From Acidobacteriota bacterium (GTDB taxonomy: Bacteria > Acidobacteriota > Terriglobia > Terriglobales > Acidobacteriaceae), in contig JAKCDN010000008.1 in the NCBI GenBank assembly GCA_021841795.1, positions 1-22,212 of the forward strand: a DNA stretch of 22,212 nt, in the 5' to 3' direction. Every line of letters begins with the position of its first letter. Within the stretch, counting starts at the first letter, position 1. This document shows, one piece after another, positions 15,178 through 22,212 of the stretch. Below the pieces are notes generated by a model, which was not told the DNA's origin, did no database searches, and worked only from the letters and a program-made list of their open reading frames with translations. Position numbers and translations under genes: made by a program.

Positions 15178-16665
15178 ATGGCCACCAGCGCTTTGTATCA
15201 GAGTATCGAGCTCCTCAGCCAGGAAAAGGGCATCAACCCCGCCATTGTTGTCAGCGCGGTGGAGGAAGCCATCGCCCTGGCCACGCGCAAGTACTACAAG
15301 ACCCAGGAAAACATGCGCGGCGAACTGAATCGGGAGACCGGCGAGATTTCGGCATACATCTACAAGACGGTGGTCGCCGCCGAAGACCAGATCGAGGATC
15401 CTGTCAACCAGATCACGCTGGAAGAGGCAAACGACCTGGCCCCCGGGGTCGAGGTTGGCAGCGAGATCCGCATCTATCGCGACACCACGCCGCTGGGCCG
15501 TATCGCGGCGCAACTGGCGAAGCAGATCATCTTCCAGAAGGTGCGCGAGGCGGAGCGCGATACGGTGTTCCAGGAGTATGCGCACCGCGAGAAGGAAGTT
15601 CTGAACGCCACGGTGAAGCGGGTTGAGGGCCAGGACGTGATCTTCGACCTGGGCAAGGCCGAGGCACGCTGCCCGCGGCGCGAGCAGTCGCGGCTGGAGC
15701 AGTTTACGGTGGGCGAGCGGCTGCGGGTGGTGCTGCTCAAGGTGGACCGCGCGGCCAAGGGGCCGCAGGTGATCGTAAGCCGTGCGGCGCCGGAGCTGGT
15801 GCAGAACCTGTTCCAGTCCGAGGTTCCCGAGATCTATGACAACACCGTGGTCATCAGGGCCATCGCGCGGGAGGCCGGCGAACGCACGAAGATCGCCGTC
15901 CAGTCGCGGGACAAGGATGTGGACCCGGTGGGCGCGTGCGTGGGCATGAAGGGCATGCGGGTGCAGTCGATCATCCGGGAGCTGCGCGGGGAAAAGATCG
16001 ACATCATCGAATACTCGGACGAGATCACGACCTTTGCCGAGAAGGCGCTGCAGCCGGCCAAAGTCAGCCGCGTCTCCATCACGGACCTGGGCGAGAAACA
16101 GCTTGAAGTGATCGTGGATGACACGCAGTTGTCGCTGGCGATCGGCAAGAAGGGCCAGAATGTGCGTCTGGCGGCCAAGCTTCTGGGCTGGAAGATCGAC
16201 ATCAAGAGCGAAGAAGAGAAGCGCCAGGAAGTGGAGCAGCAGATGCAGGCTCTGGCGGGGTCGCCCACCACGCCCATCGAGCAGGTGACGGAGCTGGGCG
16301 ATGGCATCATCCAGAAGCTGGTGGCCGCGGGCGTTACCACGGTGGAGTCGCTGGCCGATATGACTCCCGAGCAGCTTGAGGAGATTCCGGGCATCGGCGA
16401 GAAGACGCTGGAGAAGATTTCTGTAGCCGTACGCCACTACTTCGGCCAGTTTGAAGAGGCGGAAGCCGCAGCTGCCGCGGCGGCGGACGCGCCCGCCGGA
16501 GAAACAGCGGCGGCGGAGACGGCGGAAGCCGCAACGGGCGAGGAAAAGCCGGAAGGCGCGGGCGCCGAAGCGGCCGTCGAGGCCACCGGCGAAGAAGCTC
16601 CCGCGGCGGACGCGACGGCACAGGAAGAGACAGAGCAGCAGGCGGCTAAAGAGGATGGCGCATAA
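15178..16665 (+). CDS. nusA: Transcription termination/antitermination factor NusA
   Basis: NusA binds RNA polymerase and modulates pausing, intrinsic termination and antitermination. The 495-residue product has the N-terminal RNA polymerase-binding domain (1-135, with GINPAIVVSAVEEAIALATRKYY), an S1 domain (about 138-201), KH1 (VGACVGMKGMRVQSIIREL, about 250-270) and KH2 (SLAIGKKGQNVRLAAKLLGW, about 319-338). A helix-hairpin-helix segment follows at about 372-415 (GAGVTTVESLADM-like region and EIPGIGEKTLEKI). The last 65 residues or so are an Ala/Glu-rich, acidic, disordered tail. The ATG at 15178 has only a weak AGAGC-type site. The gene lies between rimP and infB, as in most bacteria; no ylxR or L7Ae-type gene separates it from infB. 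Confidence 0.96.
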   Translation: MATSALYQSIELLSQEKGINPAIVVSAVEEAIALATRKYYKTQENMRGELNRETGEISAYIYKTVVAAEDQIEDPVNQITLEEANDLAPGVEVGSEIRIYRDTTPLGRIAAQLAKQIIFQKVREAERDTVFQEYAHREKEVLNATVKRVEGQDVIFDLGKAEARCPRREQSRLEQFTVGERLRVVLLKVDRAAKGPQVIVSRAAPELVQNLFQSEVPEIYDNTVVIRAIAREAGERTKIAVQSRDKDVDPVGACVGMKGMRVQSIIRELRGEKIDIIEYSDEITTFAEKALQPAKVSRVSITDLGEKQLEVIVDDTQLSLAIGKKGQNVRLAAKLLGWKIDIKSEEEKRQEVEQQMQALAGSPTTPIEQVTELGDGIIQKLVAAGVTTVESLADMTPEQLEEIPGIGEKTLEKISVAVRHYFGQFEEAEAAAAAAADAPAGETAAAETAEAATGEEKPEGAGAEAAVEATGEEAPAADATAQEETEQQAAKEDGA

Positions 16666-16666
16666 C

Positions 16667-16747
16667 ATGCGCGCCCTTTTCCAAGGCCAGAAGTACGTTA
16701 ACGCAAGCAAGAGCGGCCGGCGCCACGAGGTAGCTATGAGCGACTAA
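16667..16747 (+). CDS. Possible 26-residue small protein between nusA and infB
   Basis: A short frame starts one base after the nusA stop (TAAcATG) and encodes 26 residues beginning MRALFQGQKYVNASK and ending HEVAMSD. AAGAGG near the end of nusA, about 12 bases upstream, could serve as its ribosome binding site. The product is basic in the middle, has no membrane segment, and matches nothing I know. It occupies most of the 118-base nusA-infB spacer, ending 36 bases before infB. It could be a small protein, a translation-coupling leader, or chance. Confidence 0.3.
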   Translation: MRALFQGQKYVNASKSGRRHEVAMSD

Positions 16748-16783
16748 GCGGCAGTCAGGCGGCACAGAATTGAAAAGAGGCGG

Positions 16784-19700
16784 ATGAGCAAGGTTCGTAT
16801 TAACGATCTCGCGAAAGAGCTGGAAGTGAAGTCTCGGGCGATTCTCGACATTCTTCCGGAACTGGGTGTTTCCAGCGGCAAGACGCACTCCAGCTCGCTT
16901 GAAGGCGATGAGGCGGACAAGGTTCGCGCGCATTTTGCCGATGGGTCGCGGCCGGCAGGGTCGTCGGGGCAATCGCTTTCGCGCTACGGCGCAGCCGGCA
17001 TGGCTCCCAAGATCGATCTGTCGCACATCTCCAAACCCGGCGATGTGATGAAGGCTATCCTGGCCAAGAAGAAGGAAGAGGAAGAAGAGGCGCGTCTGGC
17101 CCGTGTACCGGTGAAGCCGGCGGCACCGCCAGCAGCAACGGCACCGGCGGCGCCGCCAGCCCAGCCGGTCCGGCCGATTGTGGCCCCGCCACAAGCTGCG
17201 CCAGTTGCGCAGGCGCCTGCCGCAGCGGCTCCGGTCCGCCCGGAACCGCGCAGGATTGTTCCGCAGCCACGCCAGGCCCCACCGATTATTGCTCCGCCAC
17301 CTGCCGCACCGGCCATTGCGAACCGCCCGCCAACGGGCGCGGTGGTTGCCAAGCCGCCCGCCGGCGCCACCGTTACGCGTCCAGTGGTGGTGGTTGCGCC
17401 GCCCGCCGCTACAGCCGTGGTCAAGCCCGCGACGCCCGCGGAGAAGATTGCGCCAGCGATTGTGAAGCCCGCGGCACCAGCAGCGCGGGAAGAAAAGCCA
17501 GCGCCCGTGAAGCCCGCCGCTACCGAGACCCCGGCACCGACGCCGGCGGCTGAACCGGCTGCGCCGGTTGCCGAGCCAGCAGCGCCTCCGGCAGAGGCGG
17601 CAGCATCTATTGCGACGATTGCCGCCGCGTCCACGGTCGCGCCGGCGCCAGTGGCGACGCCTGCACCCCCTGCGACTCCACCGCGCCGCATGGTGATGCC
17701 GCAGACCGGTCCACGGCCGGTTTACAAAGCCTCGATTCTGCCTACGCCGCCGCCGCCGGCCGGGGGCGGAATCCAGCGCGGCAAGCCGATCTTCGACCGC
17801 CGTCCGACAGGCGGACCGGGTTTTCAGGGACAGCGCGGACCCGGCGCTCCAGGCTCTTACGCCGGCGGTCCACGGCCCAAACATCCCACCCGGACAACGC
17901 CGGGCGGGTTTCCGGGCAGCGCTCCCGGCGGACCGGGCGGCCGTCCCGGCTTTGGCCAGCGCCCCGGCTTTGGTCCCCGGCCGGGCTTTGGCACCCCGCG
18001 CCCCGGCATGGGCACCGCGCCTCCGCCTGATTCTCAACGTCCGCAGCGCGCCCCCTCGCGCGGCCGCGGCCGTGGCCAGCAGCAGTATCCGAAGACAAAA
18101 GAAGGCCCGATGAAGGGCTTTGTGCCGCCGCCACGCTACAGCGGCATGCAGTACAGCAATGAGCCGGTCGCCATCACGCGCGAGATCACGGTCACAGAGG
18201 GCATCAGCGTCAAGGATCTGGCCGAGAAACTGGACGTGCGCGCCAAGGACCTGATTGCCACCCTCATGATGAGCAACATCTTCGTGACCGTAAACCAGTC
18301 AATGGATGCGGAGATGGTGAAGGAAGTGGCGGCCAAGTTCGGCGCCGGGGCCAAGGTCATCAGCTACGAAGAAGAGATGGAGAACCAGGCCATTGAAGAG
18401 GTGCTCGACACCGAGAAGACGGATATGGTCGAGGTCTCGCGAGGTCCGGTGGTGACCGTGATGGGCCATGTGGACCACGGCAAGACTTCACTGCTGGACG
18501 CCATCCGCGAAACCGACGTGGCGGCAGGAGAGGCGGGCGGCATTACGCAGCACATCGGCGCCTACAAGGTGAAGTTCTCGAAGGAGGGCTCGCCGGCCTC
18601 CGGGCGCGAGATTGTCTTCCTCGACACGCCGGGACACGAGGCGTTCACGCGCATGAGAGCGCGCGGCGCCAAGGTTACCGACATTGTCGTGATTGTGGTT
18701 GCCGCCGATGACGGTGTCATGCCCCAGACTCTGGAAGCCATCGATCACGCCCGGGCCGCGGAAGTTCCCATAATCGTGGCGGTGAACAAGATCGACAAGC
18801 CGGAGGCGAATCCGGACCGGGTGAAGAAGCAGCTAGCCGATCGCGGCCTGATTCCCGAGGAGTGGGCGGCCGGCAGCGAAGGCACGGTATTCGTGGAGGT
18901 CTCGGCCAAGAAACGGCAGAACCTGGACCTGCTGCTGGAGATGATCTGCCTGGTGAGCGACATCAAGGCGCCGAAGGCAACGCCGGGCCGCACCGCCGTG
19001 GGCTCGGTGCTCGAAGCGAAGCTGGACCGCGGACGCGGCGCGGTCGCCACCGTACTGGTGCAGGATGGCACCCTGCGCATCAACGAGAGCTACATTGTCG
19101 GCAACACCTTCGGCAAGGTGCGCGCGATGTTCGACGATCGCGGACGCGCTCTGCAGGAGGCAGGCCCATCGACTCCGGTCGAAGTTCTGGGCCTGGAAGC
19201 CATTCCCGACGCGGGCGATACCTTCCTGGTGGTCGCGGACCGCGACAAGGCCAAGTCGATTGCACAGTACCGCAAGATGAAGGAGCGCGAAGCCCAGCTC
19301 GCCAAGAGCTCGCGCGTGTCGCTTGAGGCGCTGTCGGAGCAGATCAAGCAGTCCGGCATCAAGGATCTGCCGCTCATCGTGAAGGGCGACGTGACGGGTT
19401 CGGTAGAGGTTCTGGCCGACTCGCTCATCCGCATGTCCACGGAGAAGGTGCGGGTGAAGGTGCTGCACTCCGGCGTGGGCTCCATCACGGAAAGCGACGT
19501 GCTGCTGGCCACGGCTTCGAACGCCATCATCATCGGCTTCAACGTACGTCCCGAACGCAAGGCCTCAGAGCTGGCCGCGCAGGAGAACGTGGAGATCCGC
19601 CTGCACTCCATTATTTACGAGCTGCAGGACGAGATTCGCCTGGCCATGATGGGCCTGCTCGAACCGACCTTCAAGGAGAACTACCTGGGCCGGGCCGAGG

Positions 19701-19996
19701 TCTTGAATATCTTCAAGATCCCGAAGGTCGGCACCATTGCGGGCTGCTCGGTTCGCGACGGAGTCATCCGGCGCGACGCGGAAGTGCGTGTGCTGCGCGA
19801 CGGCGAGCAGATCTTCAAGGGCAAGATCGGCTCTCTCAAGCGCTTCAAGGACGATGCCCGCGAGGTGACCAACGGGATGGAGTGCGGCATCGGCGTAGCC
19901 AACTGCAGCGACCTGAAGCAAGGCGACGTCATCGAAGCCTTCTCAACCGAAAAGCTCGCCGCCGATCTGGGCGCGCTGACGGCGGCCAAAGCATAA
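16784..19996 (+). CDS. infB: Translation initiation factor IF-2
   Basis: IF2 is the GTPase that brings fMet-tRNA to the 30S subunit and promotes 70S joining. The 1070-residue product begins with an IF2_N domain (2-52, [19 protein letters not shown]). A low-complexity linker of about 390 residues follows: first Ala/Pro-rich, then Gly/Pro/Arg/Phe-rich with RPGFG repeats (387-410). A second IF2_N-type domain lies at about 465-530 ([21 protein letters not shown]). The GTPase motifs are G1 GHVDHGKT (561-568), G3 DTPGH (614-618), G4 NKID (668-671) and G5 SAK (707-709). Domains II-IV continue to the C-terminus. The start has AAGAGG just upstream. It is longer than E. coli IF2 (890 residues) because of the linker. 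rbfA and truB do not follow; the next gene is convergent. Confidence 0.97.
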   Translation: MSKVRINDLAKELEVKSRAILDILPELGVSSGKTHSSSLEGDEADKVRAHFADGSRPAGSSGQSLSRYGAAGMAPKIDLSHISKPGDVMKAILAKKKEEEEEARLARVPVKPAAPPAATAPAAPPAQPVRPIVAPPQAAPVAQAPAAAAPVRPEPRRIVPQPRQAPPIIAPPPAAPAIANRPPTGAVVAKPPAGATVTRPVVVVAPPAATAVVKPATPAEKIAPAIVKPAAPAAREEKPAPVKPAATETPAPTPAAEPAAPVAEPAAPPAEAAASIATIAAASTVAPAPVATPAPPATPPRRMVMPQTGPRPVYKASILPTPPPPAGGGIQRGKPIFDRRPTGGPGFQGQRGPGAPGSYAGGPRPKHPTRTTPGGFPGSAPGGPGGRPGFGQRPGFGPRPGFGTPRPGMGTAPPPDSQRPQRAPSRGRGRGQQQYPKTKEGPMKGFVPPPRYSGMQYSNEPVAITREITVTEGISVKDLAEKLDVRAKDLIATLMMSNIFVTVNQSMDAEMVKEVAAKFGAGAKVISYEEEMENQAIEEVLDTEKTDMVEVSRGPVVTVMGHVDHGKTSLLDAIRETDVAAGEAGGITQHIGAYKVKFSKEGSPASGREIVFLDTPGHEAFTRMRARGAKVTDIVVIVVAADDGVMPQTLEAIDHARAAEVPIIVAVNKIDKPEANPDRVKKQLADRGLIPEEWAAGSEGTVFVEVSAKKRQNLDLLLEMICLVSDIKAPKATPGRTAVGSVLEAKLDRGRGAVATVLVQDGTLRINESYIVGNTFGKVRAMFDDRGRALQEAGPSTPVEVLGLEAIPDAGDTFLVVADRDKAKSIAQYRKMKEREAQLAKSSRVSLEALSEQIKQSGIKDLPLIVKGDVTGSVEVLADSLIRMSTEKVRVKVLHSGVGSITESDVLLATASNAIIIGFNVRPERKASELAAQENVEIRLHSIIYELQDEIRLAMMGLLEPTFKENYLGRAEVLNIFKIPKVGTIAGCSVRDGVIRRDAEVRVLRDGEQIFKGKIGSLKRFKDDAREVTNGMECGIGVANCSDLKQGDVIEAFSTEKLAADLGALTAAKA

Positions 19997-20005
19997 CCGG
20001 CACCA

Positions 20006-20050
20006 AAGCCAGCGACGCCCGCATCGATCGCGATGCGAGCGTCGCTGCTT
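20006..20050. terminator. Very strong hairpin between convergent infB and acetyltransferase genes
   Basis: The arms 20006-20026 and 20031-20050 form 19 base pairs with one C-A mismatch and one bulged C around a four-base ATCG loop. It lies 10 bases after the infB stop and before the convergent gene end at 20156. No T-run of note follows on either strand (CTT on the plus side), so it is not a classic terminator. Its position suggests a bidirectional transcript end or a 3'-end stabilising stem. Confidence 0.45.
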
Positions 20051-20155
20051 AGGAGAGCAGACTACGTTACCGCCGGCATCTTCAAATCATTGAGGCTGTG
20101 TCTGCTTATCGCCGTGGAATCACTGCGCGCAACTGAGCATCCTGGCGCGGGTATT

Positions 20156-21151
20156 TTACGCCGATGCCGCGCGGCGCCAGACTGCGGCATCGAAGGTGTG
20201 AGCGCACCGGTAGCCCTCATCGCTGTAAAGCCGGATGGCTTCGGTATTGGCCTCCGTGACGGTGAGGGAGATTTCCGCGGCGCCCAGGCGCATGAAGCTG
20301 AAGGCCGCCTGGCCCAGCAGCAGACGCGCCACCCCCCGCCGGCGAAACGCCGGATGCACGCAGACCTGCGTCAGGTGGCCGCTGCGATCGCTGACGCGCG
20401 AGCCGAGCACCAGGCCGGCCAGTTCGCGGCTGGCGCGCTCGACCACAACGAACGAGGCCTGCGTGGCAAAGGTGCCGCAACCAGCGTAGCGCACAATGTT
20501 ATTCAAAAAACGCATGGAGCCGTGCACGGAACGATACTGATCGTTGATCGCGCTGTCAGGATGGTTGCGATAGGCCTCGCAGATCAATCGCGCGGCCGGC
20601 GCCAGATCAGATTCACGCCACGGCCGCAGTTCCAGATGAGCGGGCAGTTCGACGCTCGGCTGGCTCCAGCGGCCCTGCAGCGGCTGCACCATGTAGAGGC
20701 GCTGGAAGATCTCAAATCCGGCGGCGCGAAAGGTGTGGGCAAAACGCCCGGCCGGATGCAGCAGTAATTGCGACTCAATGCGGTCGACGTGCGGCGAATT
20801 GAGCAACAGCTCGAGAAGGTGTATGAGCAGCGTCTGCTCGCGCGCGAGCTCAGGCGAGGCGCTATTGGCAATTTCCGGGGCGGCCGGCAAGGCGAAGACA
20901 TCGCCGATCACGGCCTTGCTCTCTTCATAGACGCAGAAGACGTAGGCCGTCACTTTGCCGGATTCCACGACGGCAAACCCAGGCAGCATGCGGTTTTCAA
21001 GGTACTGCATGAGCAGCCGCGCCGAGGAGCGATAGTCCCAGTGGAGGCGGTCGATCCAGAGTGCGCACTCGGCTTCGAGAAGAGGACGAAGCATGGGCGC
21101 TGCAAAGTGCCGCAGGTCAAGAATCTCGAGGTTCGTCCCCAGTGCCTGCAT
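20156..21151 (-). CDS. GNAT-family N-acetyltransferase, probable tandem GNAT
   Basis: GNAT enzymes transfer an acetyl group from acetyl-CoA to amines. The C-terminal half of the 331-residue product (about 172-325) is a clear GNAT domain: LELRPWRESDLAPAARLICEAY opens it, motif A is LTQVCVHPAFRRRGVARLLLG with the acetyl-CoA loop RRRGVA at 270-275, and motif B is ANTEAIRLYSDEGYR. The N-terminal half (about 8-155) also has GNAT-like features, including GFAVVESGKVTAYVFCVY and the ending AAGFEIFQRLYMV, but lacks a good acetyl-CoA loop. This suggests two tandem GNAT folds with one degenerate. On the minus strand GAGAGG lies about 12 bases before the ATG. The glycosyltransferase gene lies upstream on the same strand, 156 bases away. 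The substrate cannot be read from the sequence. Confidence 0.85.
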   Translation of the reverse strand: MQALGTNLEILDLRHFAAPMLRPLLEAECALWIDRLHWDYRSSARLLMQYLENRMLPGFAVVESGKVTAYVFCVYEESKAVIGDVFALPAAPEIANSASPELAREQTLLIHLLELLLNSPHVDRIESQLLLHPAGRFAHTFRAAGFEIFQRLYMVQPLQGRWSQPSVELPAHLELRPWRESDLAPAARLICEAYRNHPDSAINDQYRSVHGSMRFLNNIVRYAGCGTFATQASFVVVERASRELAGLVLGSRVSDRSGHLTQVCVHPAFRRRGVARLLLGQAAFSFMRLGAAEISLTVTEANTEAIRLYSDEGYRCAHTFDAAVWRRAASA

Positions 21152-21307
21152 GTTTTTTTCGATCCTCTCGAAGCCGGCCCGCCACGGATCGGGCTTACTG
21201 CGCGCCTGGAATGCAATGCGCCGCCCGATTTACCCTTCCGGCCACTTTGCCACGCTTTGCCGCCCATCGCAAGTCGAGCGCCCGGCGTGCCGCGTCTGCC
21301 CGATGCC

Positions 21308-22212
21308 TTAACGCGCGCCCACCATGTAAATCTCCAGCCCCTGTTCCGGCCAACTGAAGAGCTGCCGGTACTGGCGGCCTTCCAACAGCTCCTCGAGGTC
21401 AGTTTGCGTATCAAGATCGACGCCGTGGCGGCCCTGCACGCGCGCCACCAGCAGATGCGGCTGGTCGGGAACGCCGCTTTCGTCGTAGTTCACGACCTCG
21501 TGATCGCGGTAGAATGCCAGCCCGTATTCCATGTCCCGGCGAACGCGAAACACCGCGACGGTTTCGCCGTCCGGAGCAAGGCCAGCCAGCTTTTGCGCGA
21601 GGGGGCGCGCCGAGTACTTATCGTCGAGCAGGTGAATGACGCGCTTGGTGGCCGGAACCGCGGGAAGGCCGAAGAATGGCCCGACTCCGTAAATGAAGAG
21701 CAGCAGAACCACCAGAATCCAACTGGTAGCCGGACGCAGCCATTCCACACCGAAGCCTTTGGTCACGACCAGAATGAGCAGGCCCGCGCCCGCCGCTGCC
21801 AGGGCTGCGGCGACGATGGCGTGCGCAGGCGGCATGACGCGATCGTGGGTCACGAACCAGGGAAGCAGCAGGACCGCAATCGTCATGGTGGCGCACAGGC
21901 CCGCATGGCCCAGCAGGAGCCAGCGGTTAAGACCCGGCTTGCGGCGGCGGTACAGGTAGTCGCCGGTGAGAATAGTGATGGGAGGAATGGCGGGCAGGAT
22001 GTATCCGGGCAGTTTGGAATGGGAGAAAGAGAAAAAGACCACCGGAATGAGCGCCCAAAGGACGAGAAACTCGGGGAAGGCGTCGCCGGTGCGCGCGGGC
22101 AGAGGCTTGCCGGCGCGGGAGTAACGGAGCCGCCACTCCGCCACCGATGTAAGGATGCCATCGACCAGGGCGCGGATCGCCACCACGGTCCACGGCATAA
22201 GGGCGAGATCGG
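21308..22212 (-). CDS. ArnT/PMT-type membrane glycosyltransferase, C-terminal part (partial)
   Basis: Only the C-terminal part is in the window: the frame stays open to the right edge, and the Met at 22198 is internal, preceded by in-frame DLAL. The visible part of about 300 residues has several membrane segments. These include LVLWALIPVVFFSFSHSKLP, a hallmark of polyprenyl-phosphate-sugar transferases of the ArnT/PMT (GT83/GT39) type, followed by GYILPAIPPITILTGDYLY, then WLLLGHAGLCATMTIAVLLL, a helix near AHAIVAAALAAAGAGLLILV and one near WILVVLLLFIYGVGPFFG. The last 110 residues form a soluble, presumably periplasmic domain. Such enzymes move a sugar from a lipid carrier to lipid A, protein or another envelope acceptor; acceptor and donor are unknown here. 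The catalytic acidic residues near the N-terminus lie outside the window. Confidence 0.85.
   Translation of the reverse strand, partial: DLALMPWTVVAIRALVDGILTSVAEWRLRYSRAGKPLPARTGDAFPEFLVLWALIPVVFFSFSHSKLPGYILPAIPPITILTGDYLYRRRKPGLNRWLLLGHAGLCATMTIAVLLLPWFVTHDRVMPPAHAIVAAALAAAGAGLLILVVTKGFGVEWLRPATSWILVVLLLFIYGVGPFFGLPAVPATKRVIHLLDDKYSARPLAQKLAGLAPDGETVAVFRVRRDMEYGLAFYRDHEVVNYDESGVPDQPHLLVARVQGRHGVDLDTQTDLEELLEGRQYRQLFSWPEQGLEIYMVGAR

Noticed and set aside
15106..16710. 534-codon antisense frame over nusA
   Set aside because: It is a shadow of nusA, with an Arg/Leu/His-rich product of no known type.
17100..17700. Ala/Pro repeats in the IF2 gene as a DNA tandem repeat or CRISPR-like array
   Set aside because: Units are irregular and in frame, and simply encode the low-complexity linker.

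Overview
The window is GC-rich bacterial chromosome made almost entirely of housekeeping genes. It most likely comes from an acidobacterium (Acidobacteriota, class Terriglobia). This assignment is inferred from gene order and protein style: an mreC-mreD-mrdA-rodA cluster followed by a very large RNase E/G, a secreted Ig-like/arylsulfotransferase-type lipoprotein, and translation factors with long low-complexity extensions. No rRNA or tRNA gene was found. I see no CRISPR array, insertion sequence, phage gene or plasmid gene.

Layout. Positions 1-5222 (+) hold the rod-shape (elongasome) cluster: mreC, mreD, mrdA (PBP2) and rodA. mreB is probably just upstream, because the window opens exactly on the mreC start codon. 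A 540-base leader with several hairpins then precedes an RNase E/G gene (5763-8669, +), which is followed by a good intrinsic terminator. The mre-RNase G neighbourhood is also known from Escherichia coli. After a hairpin-rich gap come two envelope genes on the + strand: an outer-membrane beta-barrel protein (9051-9926) and a lipoprotein with an arylsulfotransferase-like propeller (10094-12043). Convergent to these, on the - strand, are an exported Xaa-Pro aminopeptidase (12494-13873) and a small protein of unknown function downstream of it (12107-12469).

From about 14190 to 19996 (+) lies the ribosome-maturation and transcription/translation operon rimP-nusA-infB. It has a recognisable promoter and a structured leader containing a terminator-like hairpin, which suggests attenuation. 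A 26-codon open frame sits between nusA and infB. The right end carries two - strand genes: a GNAT-fold acetyltransferase (20156-21151) and the C-terminal part of an ArnT/PMT-type membrane glycosyltransferase (21308 to the window edge).

I do not see a convincing new multi-gene system here. The most unusual features are within ordinary genes: (1) an insert of nearly 490 residues splitting the S1 domain of the RNase E/G; (2) a short motif, G-[E/Q]-S-[L/I]-S-[K/R]-[Y/H], found twice in that insert and once in the N-terminal linker of IF2; (3) the leader architectures of the RNase and rimP transcripts; (4) long disordered periplasmic tails on both MreC and PBP2.
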